From: Alcanivorax sp. S6407 | GTDB taxonomy: Bacteria; Pseudomonadota; Gammaproteobacteria; Pseudomonadales; Alcanivoracaceae | Length of the DNA: 64,000 nucleotides | Direction of reading: 5' to 3' | Assembly: GCF_023016115.1 (NCBI RefSeq) | Contig: NZ_JALKBH010000001.1 | Span: 434,001 to 498,000 of the forward strand | Shown: in pieces, positions 17,224 through 25,552 of the stretch | Position numbering within the stretch: position 1 is the stretch's first letter | Layout of the letters: each line of letters begins with the position of its first letter | Notes under the pieces: generated by a model | Seen by the model: only the letters and a program-made list of their open reading frames with translations | What the model was told of the DNA's origin: nothing | Database searches by the model: none | Made by a program: the position numbers and the translations under genes

Positions 17224-20200
17224 TACTAGCCTGATTTTCTTCGTTTAGCCGTGTACGTAAAACGGTCTGGGTATACACCCTCACCAATAATTCAGAATCA
17301 TTTGTTCCTTCAACAACAGATAAGCGTACCTTGTCAAATATGTCGGAAGACTCAATCTCGGATCGTTCGCAAATAACTTTGGACACAAAATAGAAGAATC
17401 GGTTTTTGTTCCAGTCCTGGCCGTACAAGTCTTTTACAACACTAAAGTATTCGTGTTGCCAAATACCACATTTCAAAAATTCACTCATCTCTTTATAGTC
17501 AGTTGCATGGCAAGCATGAACGAACCATCGCGCCAATGCTTCGTCTCTACTAATGCGTTGAAGACGAAAAAGCATGCGCACCACCAAACCATAAAGGGAT
17601 GTTGCAGATTCGGCTTGTTTACCTTGATTGAGGTAGATTGAGAAGAATGATGCATACCATTCAATGACGGCTTGATCTGAATATAGTTGGGACGTTGCCG
17701 CATCTATTACAGAAAGGAAGCCCTTGGCAAGTTCTTTATCCTGATTGCCAGATCTGACTTCCGAAATATAGAAATCAGTTAGTAAATGTAGGGTTTGCAG
17801 GCAAGGAGTGATATTTTCCATTCCAAGATTGCACAGTGATGTATACGCATCAAAGAACTGGGATTCGTCAATCGTTCGTGTTTCTACCAAATATAAAAGA
17901 ATGTCATCAGAGTTGATCGTATAGTCGTTTTTGTTGACGAATAATGAGACAAAGTAATCGTCAGTACAAAAAAGCAAATCATCTTGTTCAATGAGGGAAG
18001 CTATATTATCAGGAAGGTTAATTGCTTCGTCTGGCAAGGCCAAGAAGGTAATTCTCCCTAGCCTTTTGGATAGTGAAGCCTTTATTTTTTCAGGTAGCCA
18101 TGAGCTTAAAGACCCAAAAATCGGGTGAGCCAACTCAATTATTTGTTCATAGTCATCTCTTATCATGAAAATTCCAGGCATCGAGTCTAGAACGAGATCA
18201 AGAATGCCGATATCAGACAAAACCAGAAGAGATGTTTGGTCGAATAAAACCTTATTCTTTCTTTTGAAATGCTCACCAAGTGTTATTCTATTGTTCCGGC
18301 TTCTAAAAATCTTATATTCGGAGGTGCATTCAGCGTAACTTATTTGCCTTGACCAGGCTGAAAATAAGTCCTGAACATCAGGCAGAAAGCGATTAAGCAT
18401 AAAGTATGGAACCGGTAGCTTTCTGGATCTTATCTGACGCCTAACTTTAATCCTTTCAGCGTTTTTTTCATCTGTTATACCTGTAAGCATCTTGACTTGG
18501 TCTATGACGCTAGAAGGATTAGAATCGTCAAACTCAATACGCCGGAAAAAGGCAGACTCGGGGAAACGTTCAAAAAAATCATTGGCACGTTTCTGAAACG
18601 AAGGGATCAATGGGTCATTCTCTCTAACAATTCCCATTTGCATCAAATTAACGCACGTAAATAAGAAAGAAGCCTCTTCTTGTTCATTTTCTTGATCTAC
18701 TGTTGATGAGAGCCTTCTGATAACAGCAGGAATTTTTGAATGGTATTTAGGCTCGGATGTATAAACAAAGATTAAAGTACGTAGTATTGATGTGAGACTG
18801 TCCTTATTGTCAGCCTCTAATAGGGACTCTATCTTTGTAATCGCAGTATCAGTTAGGCCCAGCCTCATACACAGTTCACAGAAATACTGGGCCCTTTGGC
18901 CTGAGTAGTGATTCTTCCTGATCGCGGCATCAAGAATGCTCAACGCCTCCTGGGGTGATCCAAGACGATCATAAGCTGAAGACAGCATTAGCGCCCAGAA
19001 GTCCTCGTCTTCGTCGCTCTGCTGATGGGGCTCGAAATCTTCGCAGATTTTTTTGAGCTTTTCCCACTGCTCAGTTTTCAAATAAGAAAACGCAAGCGTT
19101 TTGGTTTCTTTTGGTGAAAGGCGTCTTTCCTGAGAAATCAAGTCACAACAATGAATGGCAACTTCCGCATGTTTCAAGTTATTGTTGTCTAAGCAGCTGA
19201 CAAGCTGCTGAGCAATTATTAAAGAGTCACTTTTAAAAAACTCTTCTATCAAAACATTTAGGGCTATATCTTTTGAATATGGCCCCTGAGATGAAGCCTT
19301 AACAAAATCATAAACAATGGTTACTTCAGCGCCGTTACTTAATTTGGAAATCGAGTCCAAAAATTCCACTTCGGCCTCATTGTCTAATATGTCATATGCG
19401 CACATGGCGCCCATCGATAAAATTGCACCAGGCTCCAGCATGTTCTCATCATTAATAATGCCTCTATTTTCTTTGACGAGGTTTACAACATCCCGTTTCG
19501 CGCCAAGGTAATACTTTGAGGCAATGCGCATCCATACTGATTCCGGATCTTCGTGATCTTTTGCGTCAAGAATTTTGATAACCCCCTCATAATCCCCCGA
19601 ATTGAAAAAAAGTGGCAAAACCCGGCTGGCAGCTTGGGCCCAGCGTTCACTTTCACTTCCGATATTTGTCACAAAGTCAATAAGCTCATCGGCAACTGAG
19701 AAAAATGAAAACAGAGGGCCAGCAAAATCTATTACTACGGATATGTCGTATGGATAGCCGAGCTCTGCTGCTAATTTCAAAGCGTTTCGCGTATGCCCAA
19801 GTGAGATCTCGAGTGATTGATAATCAAAGTCGTTGTACCCCCATGCAGGAGCCAGTAGCCTTTCGCCATTACTTTCATCTGAATGCGGGGATACCCCTTT
19901 AGAAAAATAAAATCTTGCAGCTAGGCAATTATACGTATAACGCTGTTTTTTATTGAATTTATCGACGTCAATACTTTCTAATAGCTCTCCAAGCAAATCC
20001 TCATTGCCAAGAATGGTGAGCAATAGCAAGCGAGTAATTAACGTTTCGTCATAATCATGGTCAGCAATTTCATCAAGAGCTGATTCATCAGCCATGATTG
20101 CTAGACATTTAGCCCTTATGATGCATTCTTTAAGATTGTCCCGTGACAGATCAGCGAGAAGCTGTTTTTGTGTTTCTTCTTCGTAGATTTTATCCGTACA

Positions 20201-21112
20201 AAATAGGCTTTCATAATACTGAATTTTGTATCTTTCTTCACCGTAATTATAAAAAGCTTCCTGAAGTAATTGTGATCCTTCCTCTTCCCTACCCTGCAAT
20301 ATTAGCAATCGACCTTCGAGTGACTTTAATTCAGATAGCTCATGTTCTGAGTAGTTACTTGATGATTCCCTTTCTTTCTCGATTAATTCAACAGCCTCAC
20401 CAAGTTTGTTACTTGAGATAAGAAGGTCAATTTCCCTCAATGATTCCGGGGTTGAACCTTTGGGATTCTCAATCCAGGGGGATCCAGACTTGTCATCTGC
20501 CAGATCAAAAGCGACTGGCTTTTTTTCTGCATAATTTGCAAAGTCACTAAAAACCTGATTCGGAACTCTTCCATGTGTCTTAGCCACCCTGCTCAAAGCC
20601 CCGACACCCGCTTTAAGATCTATTCTTTCTCTTATATAAGGTAGGACATCTAAATTTTCATTAAGTACTTGGGCAATTGGAATCCGTACTTTGACAGTTT
20701 GATGATCTGCAATTCTTTGTTTTAATTCCTCTAGATAATCATCATCTAGCCATTTGTAGTAAATTTTGCAATCCGCAGGTCTATTCGCAGAAGACATGTC
20801 CGCAATTGCAAGCATTGTTGCGGGCTCATTGTGGTTATAGAAATTTAGTGTGGTTGAGTCCATTGAAAAGGAAATTTCATCCCCGCCCTCAACCAAATCT
20901 ATAGACTCAGTACCTTTGAGTTGCAAAAAAAAGGAAGAGTAAGCCTCGCTGTTCTCGTTAAGAACTTGAATCACATAATCTATGCCGAAGTCAGAATCTC
21001 CATCTAAAGGATTTTCTCTCCAGTTATCAGGTAGCTGTGCGACGAGGGCCCTAGTTGCTCTATGCCCAACATTCTGACTGCTACTGCTTTTAGGAAGCTT
21101 ACGCTCTGTCAT
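17216..21112 (-). CDS. Very large DUF4365-like / TPR / possible PIN-domain protein, candidate defence effector
   Basis: 1298 residues. The N-terminus resembles DUF4365, a PD-(D/E)xK nuclease-like domain: FGID45 followed by FFLQLKGT with Q64-L-K66. A long middle section (about 230-940) is helix-pair rich and TPR-like (GRLLILQGREEEGSQLLQEAF; LSSAYDRLGSPQEALSILDAA). From about residue 955, VLFDQTSLLVLSDIGILDLVL and later LLFCTDDYFVSLF resemble the acidic beta strands of a PIN nuclease. The gene is visibly AT-richer than its neighbours, which suggests separate acquisition. It lies 12 bases downstream of a tyrosine recombinase on the same strand. Function is not established; nuclease-type anti-phage or anti-plasmid activity is inference. 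Confidence 0.7.
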   Translation of the reverse strand: MTERKLPKSSSSQNVGHRATRALVAQLPDNWRENPLDGDSDFGIDYVIQVLNENSEAYSSFFLQLKGTESIDLVEGGDEISFSMDSTTLNFYNHNEPATMLAIADMSSANRPADCKIYYKWLDDDYLEELKQRIADHQTVKVRIPIAQVLNENLDVLPYIRERIDLKAGVGALSRVAKTHGRVPNQVFSDFANYAEKKPVAFDLADDKSGSPWIENPKGSTPESLREIDLLISSNKLGEAVELIEKERESSSNYSEHELSELKSLEGRLLILQGREEEGSQLLQEAFYNYGEERYKIQYYESLFCTDKIYEEETQKQLLADLSRDNLKECIIRAKCLAIMADESALDEIADHDYDETLITRLLLLTILGNEDLLGELLESIDVDKFNKKQRYTYNCLAARFYFSKGVSPHSDESNGERLLAPAWGYNDFDYQSLEISLGHTRNALKLAAELGYPYDISVVIDFAGPLFSFFSVADELIDFVTNIGSESERWAQAASRVLPLFFNSGDYEGVIKILDAKDHEDPESVWMRIASKYYLGAKRDVVNLVKENRGIINDENMLEPGAILSMGAMCAYDILDNEAEVEFLDSISKLSNGAEVTIVYDFVKASSQGPYSKDIALNVLIEEFFKSDSLIIAQQLVSCLDNNNLKHAEVAIHCCDLISQERRLSPKETKTLAFSYLKTEQWEKLKKICEDFEPHQQSDEDEDFWALMLSSAYDRLGSPQEALSILDAAIRKNHYSGQRAQYFCELCMRLGLTDTAITKIESLLEADNKDSLTSILRTLIFVYTSEPKYHSKIPAVIRRLSSTVDQENEQEEASFLFTCVNLMQMGIVRENDPLIPSFQKRANDFFERFPESAFFRRIEFDDSNPSSVIDQVKMLTGITDEKNAERIKVRRQIRSRKLPVPYFMLNRFLPDVQDLFSAWSRQISYAECTSEYKIFRSRNNRITLGEHFKRKNKVLFDQTSLLVLSDIGILDLVLDSMPGIFMIRDDYEQIIELAHPIFGSLSSWLPEKIKASLSKRLGRITFLALPDEAINLPDNIASLIEQDDLLFCTDDYFVSLFVNKNDYTINSDDILLYLVETRTIDESQFFDAYTSLCNLGMENITPCLQTLHLLTDFYISEVRSGNQDKELAKGFLSVIDAATSQLYSDQAVIEWYASFFSIYLNQGKQAESATSLYGLVVRMLFRLQRISRDEALARWFVHACHATDYKEMSEFLKCGIWQHEYFSVVKDLYGQDWNKNRFFYFVSKVICERSEIESSDIFDKVRLSVVEGTNDSELLVRVYTQTVLRTRLNEENQASTN

Positions 21113-21124
21113 GACTGTTATTCT

Positions 21125-21844
21125 CTAGTGAAAATCCACACCCTTTAAAAAATGCCCCCCGTCCACTGTCAGGACGTTGGTGTATATCTCTGTGCTTTCG
21201 ATGCTTCGATGCCCCATCAGCTGTGAAACGTACTTGAGCGGCAGGCCATGGAGCAATAGGTGAATGGCAAACGAATGCCTAAAGGTATGGGCGCTGATCG
21301 GAAACGGCGCTCCACCCATTCTGACCACAAGATCGTTGATGTGCCGGTTTACGGTCTGCCGAGCCATCTTGAAGATGCGTTCGTCTTTTTTGAACTTACC
21401 GGACCAGAGGTAGCTCTGCACCCGGTCTTGAAGTAAGGGATCTTCTATAGGGATGTAACGCTTGGGGGATCGATGCAGTGACCGCTTTGTGGGCCGTCCC
21501 CTGCCCTGCTTCAAGGTCCTCAGAATCACTCCGAACCCGTAACCGTCTTCAATGAAGCTGCTTGGCTTCAGTCCCAAAATTTCAGACACCCTGCCCCCGG
21601 TTCCCCACAACAGATCCATGATCAATCGATGCGTCGTGTTCTTCTGTGCATCCAGGAGTTTCACCACCTCAGGCTTGAGCAGATACGCCTGATGTAGGTC
21701 AGTGGTTTCGAGAACGAGGTGGCGCTTGGCGATCAGCCGATCCCAGTGGATCTGGACGAAACGTACGGGGTAATCCACGCCTGGCGGTTCAGGAGGATCG
21801 AAGAGCCGTTGGCACGGCGGATGCAGAATTCCGTTCTCGCTCAT
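21125..21844 (-). CDS. Tyrosine recombinase, second copy, divergent from tnsA
   Basis: 239 residues. All catalytic landmarks are present: Arg in WGTGGRVSEILGL, Lys-rich strand (TLKQGRGRPTKRS), HTFRHSF, GHRSIE and TEIYTNV with the nucleophilic Tyr. A longer in-frame start at 21925 also has an AAGG-like site and would add 27 residues, but that extension is low in complexity. The gene is transcribed away from tnsA. A 25-bp near-perfect palindrome lies in the shared intergenic space and is a natural candidate for its core site. It probably shares a transcript with the downstream 1298-residue gene. Confidence 0.85.
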   Translation of the reverse strand: MSENGILHPPCQRLFDPPEPPGVDYPVRFVQIHWDRLIAKRHLVLETTDLHQAYLLKPEVVKLLDAQKNTTHRLIMDLLWGTGGRVSEILGLKPSSFIEDGYGFGVILRTLKQGRGRPTKRSLHRSPKRYIPIEDPLLQDRVQSYLWSGKFKKDERIFKMARQTVNRHINDLVVRMGGAPFPISAHTFRHSFAIHLLLHGLPLKYVSQLMGHRSIESTEIYTNVLTVDGGHFLKGVDFH

Positions 21845-21959
21845 TTTTTTTGTACCATTCCAGCCCTTATAGGATGGTGCGGTTCGGGAGGTATATCCGT
21901 TACCTCCAGACCCACAATAGATCATAATTTGACCACCTTTCCAAGGAATAATCGGCGAT

Positions 21960-21984
21960 GCACCAATTTACCGGTAACTGGTGC
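21960..21984. repeat. 25-bp near-perfect palindrome between recombinase and tnsA
   Basis: The arms GCACCAATTTACC and GGTAACTGGTGC are centred on ACCGGT; reading the reverse complement gives the same string except for one symmetric mismatch. It sits about 115 bases upstream of the 21844 start and about 70 bases before tnsA, so it may be a recombination (resolution) site, an operator for both divergent genes, or both. Confidence 0.6.
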
Positions 21985-22051
21985 ACACCGTAGTTTTTAG
22001 TGATTCCCCCCGATACCTATACTGAAATCAGTCTGATCAGGAGGTATCGCC

Positions 22052-22750
22052 ATGCATCACGACCGCTCAGGAAGAGCCCACTCCCTCAGGATCCGGCCTG
22101 AGACCGAGCTGGTCCCCCAGCAGCACAGCGCTGGTAAGCAGTTTCAGATTGCTACCAACCTCTCTCACCAACAATTCCCCAAGCACGCCGCCGACAGCAG
22201 CGAATGCCACTCCCCAGCCGAGTACTTGTATTGCTGTCTCCTGGAGGCGGACCCTGAGGTAACGCATTTCGTACCGCAGCCATTTCGATTGTGGGTCGGT
22301 AACAGACGCTATACGCCTGACTTTTATGTCAGGCGACGCTCTGGCCCAGCTCAGGTAATCGAGGTCAAACCCGCGAGTGCCATACCGGTACAGGATCAGG
22401 AACCTCTGGAACGGTTTTTTAGACGCGAGGGCATGCAGTTCAGCGCCGTCAGCAACGAGCAAATCTTCGAGAGAGAGCCTGAAGCCCGACATTGGCTGCA
22501 CATCATTCAAGTGCTGATGCGGTTCAAGTCCCTGGAAACACGGCATCGGGAACAGGATATTCTGGAGCAGCTGCTCGCCGGCCATGACCTCACCGTCGGT
22601 GACGTGCTCCCACCCCAGGAATCCGTCCCTTCGCCTGTCACCGAAGTGGCCCTGTTTCGGCTGCTTCATCAGGGCGTGATCACGGCGGATCTGCGGATTG
22701 AGCCGTTAAATGTGGACACGGTGCTTTCCTATGAAAATTCCCTGGCGTGA
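22052..22750 (+). CDS. tnsA: TnsA-like transposon endonuclease
   Basis: 232 residues. In Tn7, TnsA cuts the 5' strands at the element ends so that transposition is cut-and-paste. The restriction-endonuclease-like core is clear: E57 in SPAEYLY, D90 in RRYTPDFYV, then E104-V-K106 in QVIEVKP, spaced as in TnsA. The phrase THFVPQPFRLWVGNRRYTPDF is typical of the TnsA N-terminal domain. The start follows AGGAGGTATCGCC. First gene of the tnsABC-tniQ operon; it overlaps tnsB by 20 bases. Confidence 0.88.
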   Translation: MHHDRSGRAHSLRIRPETELVPQQHSAGKQFQIATNLSHQQFPKHAADSSECHSPAEYLYCCLLEADPEVTHFVPQPFRLWVGNRRYTPDFYVRRRSGPAQVIEVKPASAIPVQDQEPLERFFRREGMQFSAVSNEQIFEREPEARHWLHIIQVLMRFKSLETRHREQDILEQLLAGHDLTVGDVLPPQESVPSPVTEVALFRLLHQGVITADLRIEPLNVDTVLSYENSLA

Positions 22751-24590
22751 ACAGCTGATTCTGAACCCGGATCTAAAGGATATGCGTACCTGGCCCACCG
22801 TGCTTGAGCCCCTGAGGCCTGCGGCAAAGATAGGCTTCGACCGCAATCGCCGTGCCGTCAAACAGGTACTACAAGGCGCCACGTTACGCGACGCTGCCAA
22901 GGAGACCGGCTTATCCATTGGGCGGATCAGTCAGTTACTGGATCGGTGTCTGTCCAGTGAGAGCGATAGCTCCCCTGCGCTGCTGGGTGGGCTTATCCCT
23001 GGAAAGCATCTCGTCACGAAACGGCGAAACGCCCCCCTGCCCACTGAGGATGAGCCCAGTGGAGGCACGGGGGCTTTCACTCGCCTTCTGGGGGAAGTGC
23101 CTGGTCTCAAAGCGGGACTGGACAAGACCATCGAGCACGCCGTTCGAGAGACGATTGCTGGGCAACGACTCACCCCCGCTGGCCTCCATGGGGAATTCAA
23201 GCGGGTATTAGAGGAAGCTTGCTGGCCCAAAGACGTTTATCCCTACACTACGGAGAAGTGCGCCTATGAAAGCGTTCGCAAGTACCTTCATCGTCGTCGC
23301 CTGGAATTAGCCAACCAAAAGCTGATCACACGCCAACGCGCGTCAGTGATCGTAGGGAGTGAGTTTGGTCGACGGGCGCTGGATGAGGTTCAGATTGACG
23401 AGCATCTCATTGATTTCCAGGGGAAGCTAATTCTCGATCTGAATAACAAGTTCATTCCGTTACGTACAGCCCGAGCGACTCTCGTCGTGATGATCGACAA
23501 GGCAACGGACTGTATTTTGAGTTATGTCCTCAACCCAGTGCACACCGCATCGCAGGATGACCTCCTTGAGTTGTTTGAGCGCCTGTTGACCCCCTGGAAG
23601 CCATGGTCCCTCCGGCACGAGGGCTTGAGTTATCAGGTAGAGGCGTGCCTACCCAATAGTCAGGACAACCCCTCCTTTCTGGTCGCAAAGCAGTACGCGT
23701 TTGACAACGCCATGAGCCACTATGCGCTGACCGTGAAAGATCTGCTCCTCAAAAAACTGTGTGCAACCACGAACTATAGCCATCCCGCCTCCCCCTTGAC
23801 CCGTCATTTAGTGGAATTCGCCTTCCAACGATTGAATAAGCGGTTGGTGCATCGGCTGCCATCGACGACAGGGTCTTACCCGACTGATCCGGCTCATGAG
23901 GCGAGAAAGAACAGGAATAAGCCGCCTGTCATCACCTACCAGGCATTCGAGGAGGCCCTCGAGGTGGCTATTACAGCACATAATGTCACGCCTCTCGCCC
24001 GGCTCGGCGGCTCAACGCCCCTGGAGCTGCTTCGGTTCCACCAGGAGAGCTTCCTCAGCTGTCGACCCCTTGATCCGCTGGATGGCATACACCACTGGGA
24101 GCCGCTGACAACGACGCATTCCGTCGCAGTGCATAGAGCCACTGACCGATCTCGATATGCCTTTGTGAATTTTTGCTATGCCCGCTATTCCGGCGCATGT
24201 CTTTCTGAGCTCCCTAATAATGACAAATCCATTCTCATCGCGGTGAATAGACGAGATATCCGAAAAGTGCGAGCAATCACGAAGGACGGAGTCTTGCTTG
24301 GCGAGCTCAATGCCCCCCTGGAATGGCAGGGGTATCGGCATTCGATACGGACTCGAAAAACCATCATGAAACTCGTCAAAAAGCACGCGCTCCACGGCAA
24401 GGACATCATGGCGGGCTATTTGCGCCAATTAATCGATAACAAACACCACCCTTATTGTGCGCAGCAAATCATCCGAATTTGCAGCGAGTACGACCCGGAA
24501 AGACGAGGCATCAATCTCTATCAGGACGAGGCCCGATCGAAATCCTCGGGCTTCAAATGGAGTGTCAGTTTAGCCGACAGGAGGCATTAG
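22731..24590 (+). CDS. tnsB: TnsB/TniA-type DDE transposase
   Basis: 619 residues. Binds the element ends and joins 3' ends to target DNA. The DDE triad is visible: D223 in VQIDEH, D325 in AFDNAMS and E362 in HLVEFAFQRLNKR, with a D-to-E distance of 37 residues. An N-terminal HTH (ATLRDAAKETGLSIGRISQLL) and a C-terminal basic beta-barrel and tail fit the rve/Mu-transposase architecture. Start at 22731 (MKIPWREQ), overlapping the tnsA end; an ATG at 22710 is possible. Confidence 0.92.
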   Translation: MKIPWREQLILNPDLKDMRTWPTVLEPLRPAAKIGFDRNRRAVKQVLQGATLRDAAKETGLSIGRISQLLDRCLSSESDSSPALLGGLIPGKHLVTKRRNAPLPTEDEPSGGTGAFTRLLGEVPGLKAGLDKTIEHAVRETIAGQRLTPAGLHGEFKRVLEEACWPKDVYPYTTEKCAYESVRKYLHRRRLELANQKLITRQRASVIVGSEFGRRALDEVQIDEHLIDFQGKLILDLNNKFIPLRTARATLVVMIDKATDCILSYVLNPVHTASQDDLLELFERLLTPWKPWSLRHEGLSYQVEACLPNSQDNPSFLVAKQYAFDNAMSHYALTVKDLLLKKLCATTNYSHPASPLTRHLVEFAFQRLNKRLVHRLPSTTGSYPTDPAHEARKNRNKPPVITYQAFEEALEVAITAHNVTPLARLGGSTPLELLRFHQESFLSCRPLDPLDGIHHWEPLTTTHSVAVHRATDRSRYAFVNFCYARYSGACLSELPNNDKSILIAVNRRDIRKVRAITKDGVLLGELNAPLEWQGYRHSIRTRKTIMKLVKKHALHGKDIMAGYLRQLIDNKHHPYCAQQIIRICSEYDPERRGINLYQDEARSKSSGFKWSVSLADRRH

Positions 24591-24591
24591 C

Positions 24592-25551
24592 ATGGAAAGC
24601 CGCGCAGACGATCTCACGCATTACACGCATCCCATATTCCGGCCCCGCGAGTTTCTGATACCCACTCCCGCGATGCATTTCGTGCGAGAGAGCATCACAC
24701 GATGCATTTATACCCGGCAGCCAGGCATGGTGATTACTGGCGCTTCACGCGCGGGTAAAACCTCAGTGGCCAGAAGTATTGAGCTGGATCCTATTAAAGG
24801 CCGTAATGGCATACCTATCCCCGTGCTATACAGCTCGATTCCCAGTCGCGATCAGACAACCATCAGGATGGTATTACGCAACCTGTGCTTGGCTGCGGAT
24901 TTACATATCACCAAAGGCGACACGGCGGATACGTTAAGCGAAATGTATTTCAGTTATATTCTGGATCAATCCTCGGATTCCGGATCCGATGCTGCCCTCC
25001 TTATTATCGATGAGTTTCAACGTCTGTCACCATTTCAACTCGATGCGTTTGCTGAACTGTATGACCGCTCTGAACGATATCACCTGGATTTGACGACGGT
25101 ATTTATCGGAAGTTACCCCGACTGCCGTGGGCTACTCGAAACCCTGGAAAATCCGCACTACACCCATATCTATGGGCGCTTTTTTCGCCAGCACATCAAA
25201 TTTAAAGGGCTACGGTCAGAGGGCGATGTCCGCGATTGCCTGCAACAATACGACATTCTCCGATATCCCGCACAAGGTCCTACCTATGCTGAGTACTTTT
25301 TGCCCGACACCATGGCCGATGGTTGGGCGCTTGCCGATATGGCCAAGGATTTATGGTCCGCGTTTGTGGCGCATACCCAAGGGCTAGGTATCCAATATTG
25401 GGGAATGCAATATTTCATCTCTACTGTGAACACGCTCCTCTGCGACGTGCTACCCCGCTGCGGACATCGCAATTACGAACCAGAACACATCCATGAATGC
25501 CTGCATATTTCAGGGATTCTTCCCGACCTGGTTAAAAAGAGGGGGGATTGA
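24592..25551 (+). CDS. tnsC: TnsC/TniB-type AAA+ transposition regulator
   Basis: 319 residues. ATP-dependent matchmaker between target selector and transposase. Walker A GASRAGKTS (residues 50-58), Walker B LLIIDEFQ (D140, E141), and sensor-like FIGSYPDCRGL. It starts one base after the tnsB stop, so it is translationally coupled. The family forms filaments on target DNA; that behaviour is inferred here. Confidence 0.92.
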   Translation: MESRADDLTHYTHPIFRPREFLIPTPAMHFVRESITRCIYTRQPGMVITGASRAGKTSVARSIELDPIKGRNGIPIPVLYSSIPSRDQTTIRMVLRNLCLAADLHITKGDTADTLSEMYFSYILDQSSDSGSDAALLIIDEFQRLSPFQLDAFAELYDRSERYHLDLTTVFIGSYPDCRGLLETLENPHYTHIYGRFFRQHIKFKGLRSEGDVRDCLQQYDILRYPAQGPTYAEYFLPDTMADGWALADMAKDLWSAFVAHTQGLGIQYWGMQYFISTVNTLLCDVLPRCGHRNYEPEHIHECLHISGILPDLVKKRGD

Positions 25552-25552
25552 C

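Noticed and set aside
22067-22669. 200-codon minus-strand frame opposite tnsA
   Set aside because: Antisense shadow of tnsA, whose catalytic motifs and ribosome site are clear.
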